64,000 bases of DNA from NCBI GenBank assembly GCA_036845225.1, contig DAIUEJ010000001.1:62001-126000 (forward strand). The letters run 5' to 3'. A program made the translations under genes and the position numbers. The notes under the pieces are model-generated. The model ran no database searches, was not told the DNA's origin, and saw only the letters and a program-made list of their open reading frames with translations. Below, in pieces: positions 41,911 to 50,230 of this stretch; position 1 is the first letter of the stretch, and every line of letters starts with the position of its first letter. Source of the stretch: FEN-680 sp036845225 (GTDB taxonomy: Bacteria; Actinomycetota; Geothermincolia; Fen-727; Anoxymicrobiaceae).

Positions 41911-42576
41911 TCAGACCAGAATCCTCAGGACACCCTTCACTTTCCCCTGTATTTCAATCTGGTCTTCGGGCCCGAGGATTATCGGGTCCATCTGAGGGTT
42001 GGCGGGCTGGAGCCTTATGCGCCCGCCGCCCTTGCCCGGCTCCCGGTAGAACTTCTTGAGGGTGACGTCCGTGCCGTCGATGAGGGCGACCACCGTCTCG
42101 CCGTTCTCGGGGACGGGCTTTTCCTCGACCACGACGTAGTCGCCGTCGAAGATGCCCTCGTCCACCATCGACTCGCCGGCGACCCTGAGGGCGTAGACCC
42201 GCCTGCCGGAGGCGAGCGACGCGGGCACCTCTATCTCGTCGCCGAGCGGGATGGCCTCGATGGGTTCGCCCGCCGCGATCGTGCCCAGCAGCGGGATCGT
42301 CATGCCGCCCTGCGCGAGGGCCGGCCTCCTGGCCTGGCGCCGGTCGAGGACGGAGCGCCCCCTGGTGGTGAGCAGCAGCGAGCGCGCCCGGTCGGGACGC
42401 CGCCTGAGAAGCCTCTTGGCGTCGAGCGAGGCGACGTGTTCGGCGACGGTAGCCACCGACGAGACCCCGAGCTCTCCCGCTATCTCGCGAAGGGTCGGGG
42501 AGTAGCCCGAGCGCGCCCGGAAGTCTCTTATGAACTCCAGCACCTGGACCTGTTTTCTTGTCAGCGTCTCTTCCAT
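41911..42576 (-). CDS. lexA: LexA repressor
   Basis: SOS repressor, 221 residues, from ATG 42576 after AGGAGG. N-terminal winged helix (YSPTLREIAGELGVSSVATV). Autocleavage at Ala102-Gly103 in TIAAGEPIEA, with catalytic Ser136 (AGESMVDEGIFDGDYV) and Lys174 (VTLKKFYR) all present. A promoter with TATAAT lies just upstream; the spacer contains one half of a CGAAC-type SOS box but not its mirror half, so the exact operator is uncertain. dinB and dnaE2 follow downstream on the same strand. Confidence 0.95.
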   Translation of the reverse strand: MEETLTRKQVQVLEFIRDFRARSGYSPTLREIAGELGVSSVATVAEHVASLDAKRLLRRRPDRARSLLLTTRGRSVLDRRQARRPALAQGGMTIPLLGTIAAGEPIEAIPLGDEIEVPASLASGRRVYALRVAGESMVDEGIFDGDYVVVEEKPVPENGETVVALIDGTDVTLKKFYREPGKGGGRIRLQPANPQMDPIILGPEDQIEIQGKVKGVLRILV

Positions 42577-42605
42577 AGTAGCCGCCTCCTGAAGCCGGCG
42601 ACCTC

Positions 42606-42635
42606 ATTATACCCGAACAAAAACCGAAAATGCAA
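42606..42635 (-). promoter_or_regulatory. Putative lexA promoter
   Basis: On the minus strand TTGCAT (42630-42635), 18 bases, TATAAT (42606-42611). The spacer reads TTTCGGTTTTTGTTCGGG, holding a GTTCG half-site. Confidence 0.55.
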
Positions 42636-42720
42636 GTGTATATTATCGTTTTGATCGCGTGAAGTGCGCAACCGTACGGGCGTGTCTCAGGGACCCTGGC
42701 GAGCGGTCTTTATTATTAGT

Positions 42721-42850
42721 GCTTGCGATGCTTTTTCGCATGCCTCAATCTCGCATGGAGGAATGCCGGATAAACCTCGAATAATAGCGATAGCTCCCGA
42801 GGCAAGAGGTGCGAAGCACCGGTCGGCCGGAGAGATTCCGACCGACATAG
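42721..42850 (+). other. Possible structured leader RNA upstream of a zinc-ribbon gene
   Basis: Several nested hairpins are visible: TGCGA/TCGCA (42724-42738), CCTCG/CGAGG (42775-42802), GGTGC/GCACC with a GAA loop (42808-42820) and GGTCGG/CCGACC (42821-42844), plus GGAAT/ATTCC closing over the middle ones. They lie in the untranslated region before ATG 42866. Weak resemblance to parts of c-di-GMP-I riboswitches (AAACC, GCGATAGC for GCAAAGC) but the conserved core is not met. No named RNA family is claimed. Confidence 0.35.
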
Positions 42851-42865
42851 TGAGAGGTAGAGAAG

Positions 42866-43075
42866 ATGGTTTGTGAGTATTGCGGCCGCCAGACCAAGAA
42901 TGGGTTTCCCTACTGCATGAACTGCGGTGAGTGGATCGGCTCCGCCTCGGCGAGCGAGCGCGCCACGCCGGGCAGCTGGGGCAACCCCGTCTTCGAGAAG
43001 CGGCCTGCGCGCCTCTTCCTCGCGAGGAGGCTCGACACCTCGGCCAGCGGGCTCTCGGGGTCGACCGCGCGCTAG
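42866..43075 (+). CDS. Short zinc-ribbon protein
   Basis: 69 residues. A complete zinc ribbon opens the protein: VCEYCGRQTKNGFPYCMNCG (two CxxC pairs 12 residues apart). The rest is Ser/Ala/Arg-rich (GSWGNPVFEKRPARLFLARR) without a membrane helix. Several longer proteins in this window (43908, 48026, 58669) begin with the same ribbon type, so it may be a stand-alone relative or a remnant. No ideal ribosome site (GAGGTAGAGAAG precedes ATG). Function unknown. Confidence 0.65.
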   Translation: MVCEYCGRQTKNGFPYCMNCGEWIGSASASERATPGSWGNPVFEKRPARLFLARRLDTSASGLSGSTAR

Positions 43076-43260
43076 CGCAGGGCACAACATTACAAGAGCG
43101 CTGACAGGCGTGTCGTGGTTTCCAAGGCCGCGGCATGCCTTTCTTTTTCCCGACACGCACCACCGGGCTCCTCATGAGTTTTAACAATGCGGGGCGGGGC
43201 GTCTCTTGTATTACAATAATGGCAGCGGTCTGTAGGGCCCTGTTTCGTGAAAGGATTATC

Positions 43261-43866
43261 TTGAGAAGACACACCGGCCTGGTCGTCATCACCTCCGCGC
43301 TGATTGCCGCCACCCTCTCCATCGCCTTTCTCGCCGGCTGCGGCAGTGACACGGCGCAGGCACGACAGTATATCGACGCCGCGAAAGAGAAGAGCGTGAA
43401 GGTCGCGCAGAACGTGCAGAAACTGAACCAGAAGGGCGTCGACCTCACCAATTTCTTCAACGCCATCCAGAACATAACCCCGGACACGGGCGCCGCGATG
43501 AAACAGTTCCTCAACGAAGCGGTGGCGCTGCAGGAAGCTATCAACAACGCCGCGCAGGACACGCGCACCGAGTACGAGAAGATACTCGCGCTCGGCGACG
43601 CCGCCGACTACAAGAAATACGCGGAGATACAGATCAAGATCCTCGACCTGATCAACCAGCGCTCCGTCCTCATCAAACAGTTCGCGGCCATCTACAACGG
43701 CGTCGTGGACTACGTGTTGAGCGGCCAGCCCGACACACCTGAGTACGAGGCCTCCATCCAGGCGCAGGCCCAGCCCATCATGGACGAGCGCATCAAGCTG
43801 TCTCAGCAGATAGAGCAGCTCAACCAGCAGGCCGCGGACCTCGCGAAAAAGCTGAATATCAGTTAG
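43261..43866 (+). CDS. Coiled-coil lipoprotein
   Basis: 201 residues from TTG 43261 after AAAGGA; an upstream in-frame ATG at 43135 would bury the signal peptide. RRHTG start, hydrophobic helix, lipobox LAGC. The mature protein is nearly all helix with Gln/Asn/Asp-rich heptads (QKLNQKGVDLTNFFNAIQNI, LSQQIEQLNQQAADLAKKLN), indicating a membrane-anchored coiled coil on the outside. Not recognised. The 185-bp gap before it holds no gene. Confidence 0.82.
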   Translation: MRRHTGLVVITSALIAATLSIAFLAGCGSDTAQARQYIDAAKEKSVKVAQNVQKLNQKGVDLTNFFNAIQNITPDTGAAMKQFLNEAVALQEAINNAAQDTRTEYEKILALGDAADYKKYAEIQIKILDLINQRSVLIKQFAAIYNGVVDYVLSGQPDTPEYEASIQAQAQPIMDERIKLSQQIEQLNQQAADLAKKLNIS

Positions 43867-43907
43867 CATTACGGGCTAGTCTTTAGCGACGGACTGGGGG
43901 TGCCTAG

Positions 43908-44873
43908 ATGATCTGCCCGAGCTGCGGCCAGGAGACCGACGACAACAACCGCTTCTGCATCAAGTGCGGGGCTCCGACGGCACAGGCCGGGCCGCCCGCT
44001 GCTCCGCCGCCACCCGGTGCGGCGCCCCCTCCACCCCCCGGCATGGAGCCACCTCCGCCGCCGGCCGTGGCAGCGCCACCGCCACCGGTAGTTGCACCGC
44101 CTCCACCCGGCGGAGTGACGCAGCAGCCGGCGCCGCAGGGCGGGGTACAGTACGCCCCACAGGGCGCGCAGCCGCAGCAGCCCGCCCAGCCCCAGTACAC
44201 TCCGGCGCCGTTTCCGCCTGTCCCGCCGGCGGGGGCGGGAGGCGGCTACGGGCAGCAGACGATCCAGATGCCGGCACAGCAGCCCGGGCAGTATCCGCCT
44301 CAGGGCGCTTACCAGCAGCCGGTTTACGGGCAGGCGCCTTACGCGCCGGCGCCCGGCCAGCAGTACGCGCCTGTCCAGCCCGGCATGCAGGGCTATCCGC
44401 AGCCTTACGCAGGGGCGGCCGCAAAGGCGGGCGGCTCGACCATCACAGGCATCCTCACCATAGTCGCGGGGGGGATCATCGTCGGCTCGACCTTCGTCCC
44501 CTGGCTCACGGTCATGGGATTAAGCGTTTCCGGCTGGCAGATCATGAGGCAGGGCGTGACGGGGTCCGGCGGCAGTGGCATGTCGCTCGTTATCACGGGT
44601 GGGGGCACGGTGTTCTTCACCGGCTTCTTCACCCTTGTGCTCGGGGCGCTCATTCTGGCCTCGGGCCTGATGATGCTCTTCCGGCGGCGTGTCGGCGGCA
44701 TCCTGGCGTTCGTGTTCGCACTGCCGGCGGCGGGCTTCGCGGCCGTGAACATCGTGATGGTCTACACCAAGATGCAGAGCGTGTCTCCCGGCGCGGGGCT
44801 CTGGATGTTCGCGGCGGGCTCAGCCGTCGCGATCGTACTGGGGATAATCGGGCTCGCTTCGTCGGGCGCGTAG
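43908..44873 (+). CDS. Zinc-ribbon, proline-rich membrane protein
   Basis: 321 residues. Zinc ribbon ICPSCGQETDDNNRFCIKCG at residues 2-21, then a Pro/Gln/Tyr-rich linker to about 170 (PPPPGAAPPPPPGMEPPPP, PQGAYQQPVYGQAPYAP), then four hydrophobic helices (ITGILTIVAGGIIVGSTF, TVFFTGFFTLVLGALILASG, GGILAFVFALPAAGFAAV, MFAAGSAVAIVLGIIGLA). Architecture common in Actinomycetota and Chloroflexota; function unknown. The ribbon and linker are cytosolic if the positive-inside rule holds (RRR after helix 2). Confidence 0.85.
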   Translation: MICPSCGQETDDNNRFCIKCGAPTAQAGPPAAPPPPGAAPPPPPGMEPPPPPAVAAPPPPVVAPPPPGGVTQQPAPQGGVQYAPQGAQPQQPAQPQYTPAPFPPVPPAGAGGGYGQQTIQMPAQQPGQYPPQGAYQQPVYGQAPYAPAPGQQYAPVQPGMQGYPQPYAGAAAKAGGSTITGILTIVAGGIIVGSTFVPWLTVMGLSVSGWQIMRQGVTGSGGSGMSLVITGGGTVFFTGFFTLVLGALILASGLMMLFRRRVGGILAFVFALPAAGFAAVNIVMVYTKMQSVSPGAGLWMFAAGSAVAIVLGIIGLASSGA

Positions 44874-44895
44874 CCAGAGTGCCGCTCTCGAAACC

Positions 44896-46404
44896 TTATT
44901 GCGGAAGGCCCCCGGCGGATATCGCCGCGGCCAGGTCCTTGCCCCTGTAAACAGTGACCACCCCGAACTGCTTCCCCTGCGCGAGCTTCTGGAACGCAGC
45001 GGCGATCTGTGCCTCGTTCCCGCCGACCGCGAGCCCGCTCGGCCTCACTACCAGGAAATCCGGCTTGACGGCGAGCACGCGCTGTTCCTCGGTGCTCACT
45101 GTGGTCTCCGGGCCGATGACGAACACGGTGGCGTCGGCGCTGTTGGCGTCGGGCCTGGCGTTCGCCGGTATCATGACTGTCTTCGCCGGGTCATACGAGT
45201 CGAGGTAGAAGAGGAGGTTCGGCGAGAGGTCGTCGAAGGTGAGCATGACCCGCTGGCCGCCCTGCGAGTTGACGTAGTCCGCGATCGCTTTCTCGTTGAT
45301 CCAGCCCGCGAAGCTCGGGTCCGCCCCGCGCATGAACCCTCCGAAGCCGACCGGGATCGAGAGCGCCAGCGCCAGGAGCAGCGCGAGCCCCGCGACCGCG
45401 GCGACAGCCTTCTTTCCCTCGAAGATATCCACCAGCCGGATCACGCCCCAGCCGCCGAGCAGCGCCATGGCCGGGTAAGCCGTGTAGACCATCCAGGGCG
45501 GCTTGCCGTATGAGAACGAGAGCACCAGGTAAGTCAGGCCGATCCAGATGATGAGGAACAGCGCCTTGCCGCTGCGCTTTTCGGTGCCCGGCTTGACGAA
45601 GTAGATGACCAGCGCAAGCAGCAGCAGGACCAGCGCCGCCCAGCCGATGTCTTTCGGGATGCGCGCGAGGTAATAGTGCCAGGGCTGCTTCCAGTCCGCG
45701 GCCTCGGAGCCCTTGCCGAGGAAGAAGTTCATGAAGTCGCCCTTGCTCACCGAGTAGGCGAAGTACCACCAGGCGGAGATCGCGAAGGCGACGAGCGAGC
45801 TCACCAGCAGCCAACCCGTCTCCTTGAACTTGCGCGTTACCAGCAGGTAGGCGAAGACGGGGACGATGACGAACACCGCGGTCTCCTTGGCGAGGAAAGC
45901 GATCCCCAGGAACAGTCCTGAGAGCAGGTATTTCTTCTTGAAGAAGAACAGCAGGAAGAGCAGGCCGAAGAACACGGTCGCGGAGTCGGGCTTGATGAAC
46001 ACGTCGAATGCCCGCGCCGCAGGGAATACCGCGAATAGAAAAGCCGCCACAAGGCCTACCCTCTCGTCGAACCAGTCCTTCCCCAGCAGGAACACCAGCA
46101 CTACGCTCCCCAGCGCGAACAGGAGCGAGAGCACCTCCATGCCGACCGCGATGCCCTTCATGCCCAGGCCGCCCACCAGCGCGAGGCCGATGCTCGCCCC
46201 CGTGTAGAGCGGCGGGTGCCTGTAGAAGTTGTAGAACCAGACGTCGGCGGTCAGGTGCTTCGCGCCGTCGAGCACGGTCTGGACGTTCCAGGCCTCGTCC
46301 CAGGAGAGGACGTGCCCGACGTTGAAGAGCCGCAGCCCGAGCGCGAGGAGGATTATCGCCAGGAGCAGGATTATGACGGTCTTTTTCGCCAGGGGGCTCC
46401 GCAA
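44896..46404 (-). CDS. Glycosyltransferase family 39-type membrane protein
   Basis: 502 residues, about 11-12 membrane helices in the first 350, and a soluble C-terminal domain. The first extracytoplasmic loop has HVLSWDEAWN, the Asp-Glu catalytic motif of GT39/ArnT-type polyprenyl-phosphate-sugar transferases, and FYRHPPLYTG, the usual HPP loop. It transfers a sugar from a polyprenyl carrier to protein or lipid outside the membrane. TTG 46404 starts three bases after the stop of the 4-hydroxybutyryl-CoA dehydratase gene, so it is coupled, though no functional link is evident. Confidence 0.87.
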   Translation of the reverse strand: MRSPLAKKTVIILLLAIILLALGLRLFNVGHVLSWDEAWNVQTVLDGAKHLTADVWFYNFYRHPPLYTGASIGLALVGGLGMKGIAVGMEVLSLLFALGSVVLVFLLGKDWFDERVGLVAAFLFAVFPAARAFDVFIKPDSATVFFGLLFLLFFFKKKYLLSGLFLGIAFLAKETAVFVIVPVFAYLLVTRKFKETGWLLVSSLVAFAISAWWYFAYSVSKGDFMNFFLGKGSEAADWKQPWHYYLARIPKDIGWAALVLLLLALVIYFVKPGTEKRSGKALFLIIWIGLTYLVLSFSYGKPPWMVYTAYPAMALLGGWGVIRLVDIFEGKKAVAAVAGLALLLALALSIPVGFGGFMRGADPSFAGWINEKAIADYVNSQGGQRVMLTFDDLSPNLLFYLDSYDPAKTVMIPANARPDANSADATVFVIGPETTVSTEEQRVLAVKPDFLVVRPSGLAVGGNEAQIAAAFQKLAQGKQFGVVTVYRGKDLAAAISAGGLPQ

Positions 46405-46407
46405 GTC

Positions 46408-47859
46408 TCAGTCCTCGATGCGCGAGACGCGCTTCGCCATCCTGACCTTCTCGGGAAGGTCGGCGAGGCGCGATATCATGATGCGCTGCGCCTGGGGCGA
46501 GCCCGCGCCGTGGATGCTCTCGGTGAGGTACGCGGCGGCGCCGCAGCCGACGGTCATGTTCTCGATGAACTTCAGCACCTTGATGCGGTCGAGAGTGGGG
46601 ACGGAGTCGGTACCCTTGAGGTACTTCTCGAGGTACGGCGCGATCTCGGGGTTGTCGAAGTCTTTCTGCGAGGGCATCGTCACGATCAGGCCGCCCGCGA
46701 TGTCCTGCAACAGCCGCGCTATCTCGAACGGGAAGCGCGTCACGTTCAGCTTGCAGACGTTGGCGAGCAGCGGGTCCACCTCGTAGTTGCCGGCGGAGGT
46801 GGCGCGGCCCCGCGCGCTGCAGGCGATGCCACAGCAGAACAGCGTCTCGTTCAGGTGGACCATCTCGGTTATCTTGTCGCGCACGTGGCTTGCCTTCGAA
46901 GAGCCCTGGTAGTCCGAGGCGAGCTGCGCGGCGCCGATGAGGACGTCACCCACGCCGACCTTGCATCCGCCGTAGCTCTGCCGGTGGAACGACGCGAAGC
47001 GCTCGACCACCTTGCCGCTCTGGTCGGTCTCGCCGCACATGAAGATGCGTTCGCTTGGCACGAAGACGTCCTCGAAGATGACCAGCGCCTCCTGGCTGCC
47101 GTAGCCCGGGTTGCCCACGTCGAGGGGGCTGCCCTCGAGCTTGCGCGTGTCGGACGGCTGGCGGCCGAGGACGAAGGTGATGCCGGGCGAGTCCGCGGGC
47201 ACCGCGAACGAGACCGCGAAATCCTCTTCTCCCTCGCGCATCGCGGTCGTCGGCATGACCAGGATCTCGTGCGAGTTCAGGGCGCCCGTCTGGTGGGCCT
47301 TGGCCCCGCGGACGGTGATGCCCTCCGGCGTCCTGTCCACCACGTGGACGAACATGTCCGGGTCGGCCTGCTGGCCGGGGCGCAGGGCACGGTCGCCCTT
47401 GACGTCGGTCATCGCGCCCTCGACCACGATGTTCTCGTCCTGGACCCAGGCCAGGTAGTCGTTGAGCCTGTCGTGGTAGGAGGTGCCGTGAGCCTCGTCG
47501 CATTCGTGGGTGACCGAATAGAGAGCGTTGAAGCCGTCCATGCCGACGCATCGCTGGAAGCACGTCGCGGTGCGGCGCCCGAGCATCCTCTGCATGAGGA
47601 CTTTGTCCACCAGGTCTTCGGTCCCGCGGTGGATGTGCGTGAACCGGCTTATCTCCTTGCCGGTGAGGTGCGACCGGGTGAAGAGCAGGCCCTCCGCCTC
47701 GGGCTCGTCACCGACGTTGTAAGATTCGGCGACAGCGGCAGCCGAAGGCCTTATAAGAGGGTTGTCGACGGTATTCTCGCACTTCTCACCGAGCACGAAT
47801 ACGTTGCGCTCGAGGTGGCGAAGGCTCTCGAAATAGCTTTCGGGATCGTTTATCTTCAT
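46408..47859 (-). CDS. abfD: 4-hydroxybutyryl-CoA dehydratase / vinylacetyl-CoA isomerase
   Basis: FAD and [4Fe-4S] enzyme dehydrating 4-hydroxybutyryl-CoA to crotonyl-CoA by a ketyl radical route. 483 residues, the family length. All four cluster ligands fall at the positions known from Clostridium aminobutyricum (Cys99, Cys103, His292, Cys299): here ATCFQRC gives Cys100 and Cys104, and SFHRQSYGGC gives His292 and Cys299. This separates it from plain 4-hydroxyphenylacetate 3-monooxygenases. The pathway could be 4-aminobutyrate/succinate fermentation or a 4-hydroxybutyrate carbon-fixation cycle; no other step is in the window. Confidence 0.92.
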   Translation of the reverse strand: MKINDPESYFESLRHLERNVFVLGEKCENTVDNPLIRPSAAAVAESYNVGDEPEAEGLLFTRSHLTGKEISRFTHIHRGTEDLVDKVLMQRMLGRRTATCFQRCVGMDGFNALYSVTHECDEAHGTSYHDRLNDYLAWVQDENIVVEGAMTDVKGDRALRPGQQADPDMFVHVVDRTPEGITVRGAKAHQTGALNSHEILVMPTTAMREGEEDFAVSFAVPADSPGITFVLGRQPSDTRKLEGSPLDVGNPGYGSQEALVIFEDVFVPSERIFMCGETDQSGKVVERFASFHRQSYGGCKVGVGDVLIGAAQLASDYQGSSKASHVRDKITEMVHLNETLFCCGIACSARGRATSAGNYEVDPLLANVCKLNVTRFPFEIARLLQDIAGGLIVTMPSQKDFDNPEIAPYLEKYLKGTDSVPTLDRIKVLKFIENMTVGCGAAAYLTESIHGAGSPQAQRIMISRLADLPEKVRMAKRVSRIED

Positions 47860-48025
47860 TGCGCTTCTCCCCGGTGTAGGCTCCTCGGACGATTCAAGTT
47901 TATATCAAAGGGCGGGCCGTTCAACACGAAAAAGCTCAACCCGATAACTTGAAAAGGTTGTGCGAAGCGGCGTCTGTAAGTATAAAATCAAATCGACGGT
48001 ACCCATCGCGGAAAGGTGTTGCTGT

Positions 48026-48742
48026 ATGGAGTGCCCGATCTGCGGCGAAACGCTCCCGCTGAGCAGCAAGGTCTGCGCATCGTGCGGGAATGAATATGAC
48101 GGCTTCTTCCTGATGGAGGAGGTCGCGTCCTCCGAGGTGCGCAAGAGAGTCACGCAACAGAAGCCACCCAAGGTGCCGTCCGCGCTCAAGCCGCGCAGGG
48201 CCCCCTTGAGCCGCCCCACCATGTTTATGATCATAGGCGGTGTCGTGGCGCTGGTGGTGGTGGCCGGCGGAGTCTTCATGTTCATGTCGCGCAGCAAGGG
48301 CGGGGCGGGAAAACCGGCCGAAGCCGTCACCAGCTACTACAAGTACCTGCAGGCAGGCGATTCCGAAAGCCTGCTGGCGCTTTTCGACAGCGGTTTCCAG
48401 CCGACTGATGCCACCAGGACCGGGCTGAAGGCGGCGCTGGCCGCAAACAGCTACGCGGTCACCGGCCCCCAGATCCGTGTCATCTCCGACGACGGCACCA
48501 CGGCGTTCATCGCCATCGACAGCGTGGACGTGACGGTGACCCCGAAGAACGGCAGCCCGCTCAAGAGGTACTCGCTGGCCGGACTCAGGGCGGAGCTTCC
48601 AGACGCCGGACCCCAGGCGGCCTCAGTGGTGAAGATCACCAACACGGGGGGCGGCTGGAAGATAGCGGGGCGGACCTACGGCGGCTGGTCTCCACAGAAC
48701 CTCTGGCTCCTCGGCGACATAAAGAAGCCACAGCAACAGTAG
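48026..48742 (+). CDS. Zinc-ribbon membrane protein with DUF4878-like outer domain
   Basis: 238 residues from ATG 48026. Zinc ribbon CPICGETLPLSSKVCASCG at residues 3-21, a basic linker, one membrane helix (FMIIGGVVALVVVAGGVFMF, about 66-87), then an outer domain beginning KPAEAVTSYYKYLQAGDSES, the same first helix as in the lipoproteins at 27677 and 28305. The end has strands GGGWKIAGRTYGG. A cytosolic ribbon is thus tied to an external NTF2-like domain by one helix. Function unknown. Confidence 0.83.
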   Translation: MECPICGETLPLSSKVCASCGNEYDGFFLMEEVASSEVRKRVTQQKPPKVPSALKPRRAPLSRPTMFMIIGGVVALVVVAGGVFMFMSRSKGGAGKPAEAVTSYYKYLQAGDSESLLALFDSGFQPTDATRTGLKAALAANSYAVTGPQIRVISDDGTTAFIAIDSVDVTVTPKNGSPLKRYSLAGLRAELPDAGPQAASVVKITNTGGGWKIAGRTYGGWSPQNLWLLGDIKKPQQQ

Positions 48743-48752
48743 CCGGCGTGAC

Positions 48753-50051
48753 TCAGAGGAACCATCCCGGGCGCGACGCGCAGACATCTTTCATCATGTC
48801 GTAGAGCCACGGCGCGACCGCCTTCTCCAGGTAGAACACCGGCTCGAGGAGGTCCTGCCCCGGGTGTATGACCCCTTCCTCGGCCGCGATGCGCTCGAGC
48901 TCGCACCCGGGGAAGATCCTTATCCCCACCGTGATGCGCACGGCCTCGGGGGCCAGCTCGTCCATGAGCGCTATGCTCTCCTCCACCGACTCGCGAGTCT
49001 CGCCCGGCCCACCCAGCAGCAGGAAGCAGTTGGCCTGGAGCCCCTGGTCCCTGGCGGCGACGACGTTCTTGCGCACGTCGCTCGCGGTGAAGTCTTTGCG
49101 CAGGGAGGCCAGCATCTCATCCGAGCCGCTCTCGTTGCCGATGGACACCGCGAAGCAGCCCGCCTGGCGCAGCATCTCGAACAGCGCCTCATCGTAGTAG
49201 AGCGGGTTTATGCCGCACGACCAGTTGATGGAAAGCTGCTTCTCTATTATCAGTGAGCAGAGCTGCCTCGCGTATTCGGCAGGGTAATTGAAATGAGAGT
49301 CGGCGAAGATACACGTGCTCAGTGCGTACCGTTTTTCGAGCGCCTCCAGCTCGTCGGCGACCTGCTGCGCGTCGCGGCACCTGACCACCCGACCTTCAAC
49401 GAGCGGGCTGCTGCAGTAGATGCACCTCAGGGGACAGCCGCGGCGAGACTGGATGTTCGCCACGAAAGGCGGGCCTTTGCCGGGAACCCAGTTGTAGCAC
49501 GACACTCCGAACGCCCGGCGGTCGGGGGGTGGCGCGCACCGGAAATCCACGGGGCGCTCCACGGGGTTGATCCGTCCGGCCCCGTCGCGCAGGAAGGCGA
49601 GGCCTCCCACGCCCGAGGGGTCTTCTCCGGCCTCGAGCGCGTCCAGCAGTTGGACGAACGCTTCCTCCCCCTCGCCCACGATGCCTATCTCCTGGGCGAG
49701 GTACGAGAGGCACTCGAGGGGGAAGATGGTGAACCCGGCCCCGCCCAGCACGACGGGCGCCGCCGTCTCGGAGGTGACCGCGTCGACCACCTCCTTGACG
49801 CCCGGGAGGAAGAACTCGTTGGCGTGCATGTCCTGGTTGTCTATGTTGCGCAGGGAGATGCCCACGACGTCCGGCTGAAAGCTGCGCACCGCGTCAGCCA
49901 CGTCCGCCGCGGCATCCTGGCTGAACATCAGGTCGAGCCCCTCCACGTCATGGCCCGCGGCCTCGGCAGCGGCCGCTATGGAAGCGGCGCCGATCGGCCA
50001 GGGGACGAGGTTGTCCCTGCACCGGTTCTCGCTGATCAAGAGGACTTTCAT
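48753..50051 (-). CDS. B12-binding-domain radical SAM protein
   Basis: 432 residues. An N-terminal cobalamin-binding-type Rossmann domain (KVLLISENRC ... DVVGISLRNIDNQD ... VVLGGAGFTIFP) without the DxHxxG motif, so any B12 would bind base-off without a protein His. The radical SAM domain has RGCPLRCIYCSSP near 207 (CxxxCxxC) and FLLLGGPGETRESVE. Resembles BchE-like/tryptophan-lyase-like class B proteins that methylate or rearrange substrates. Substrate unknown; no neighbouring biosynthetic genes give a clue. Confidence 0.88.
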   Translation of the reverse strand: MKVLLISENRCRDNLVPWPIGAASIAAAAEAAGHDVEGLDLMFSQDAAADVADAVRSFQPDVVGISLRNIDNQDMHANEFFLPGVKEVVDAVTSETAAPVVLGGAGFTIFPLECLSYLAQEIGIVGEGEEAFVQLLDALEAGEDPSGVGGLAFLRDGAGRINPVERPVDFRCAPPPDRRAFGVSCYNWVPGKGPPFVANIQSRRGCPLRCIYCSSPLVEGRVVRCRDAQQVADELEALEKRYALSTCIFADSHFNYPAEYARQLCSLIIEKQLSINWSCGINPLYYDEALFEMLRQAGCFAVSIGNESGSDEMLASLRKDFTASDVRKNVVAARDQGLQANCFLLLGGPGETRESVEESIALMDELAPEAVRITVGIRIFPGCELERIAAEEGVIHPGQDLLEPVFYLEKAVAPWLYDMMKDVCASRPGWFL

Positions 50052-50181
50052 GGTTCCCCGCTAACTTAAATCGTGGGCCGCCTCTTTTTTTCAGGCGTCC
50101 AAGCGTATAGAGGAAACGCGGGCGCTTACCGGAAGCCGCCCGGGGCGCGCTGCATTAGAGGCGCGCCGCGCCATCTGTTAC

Positions 50182-50187
50182 TATTAT
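50182..50187 (+). promoter_or_regulatory. -10-like box for the secreted repeat protein gene
   Basis: TATTAT 43 bases before the GTG start at 50231, which fits that start and argues against ATG 50192 lying at the transcription start. Confidence 0.4.
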
Positions 50188-50230
50188 TTTTATGCTTTAT
50201 CAGGGAACGAACGCAAGGAGAAAAGAAGGA

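Noticed and set aside
42606..42635. Standard Gram-positive SOS box (CGAAC-N4-GTTCG) at lexA
   Set aside because: Only one half-site (GTTCG on the minus strand) is present; the other half does not match.
42721..42850. c-di-GMP-I riboswitch
   Set aside because: The GAAA tetraloop and the GACGCAAAGC core are absent, so the similarity is too weak to name.
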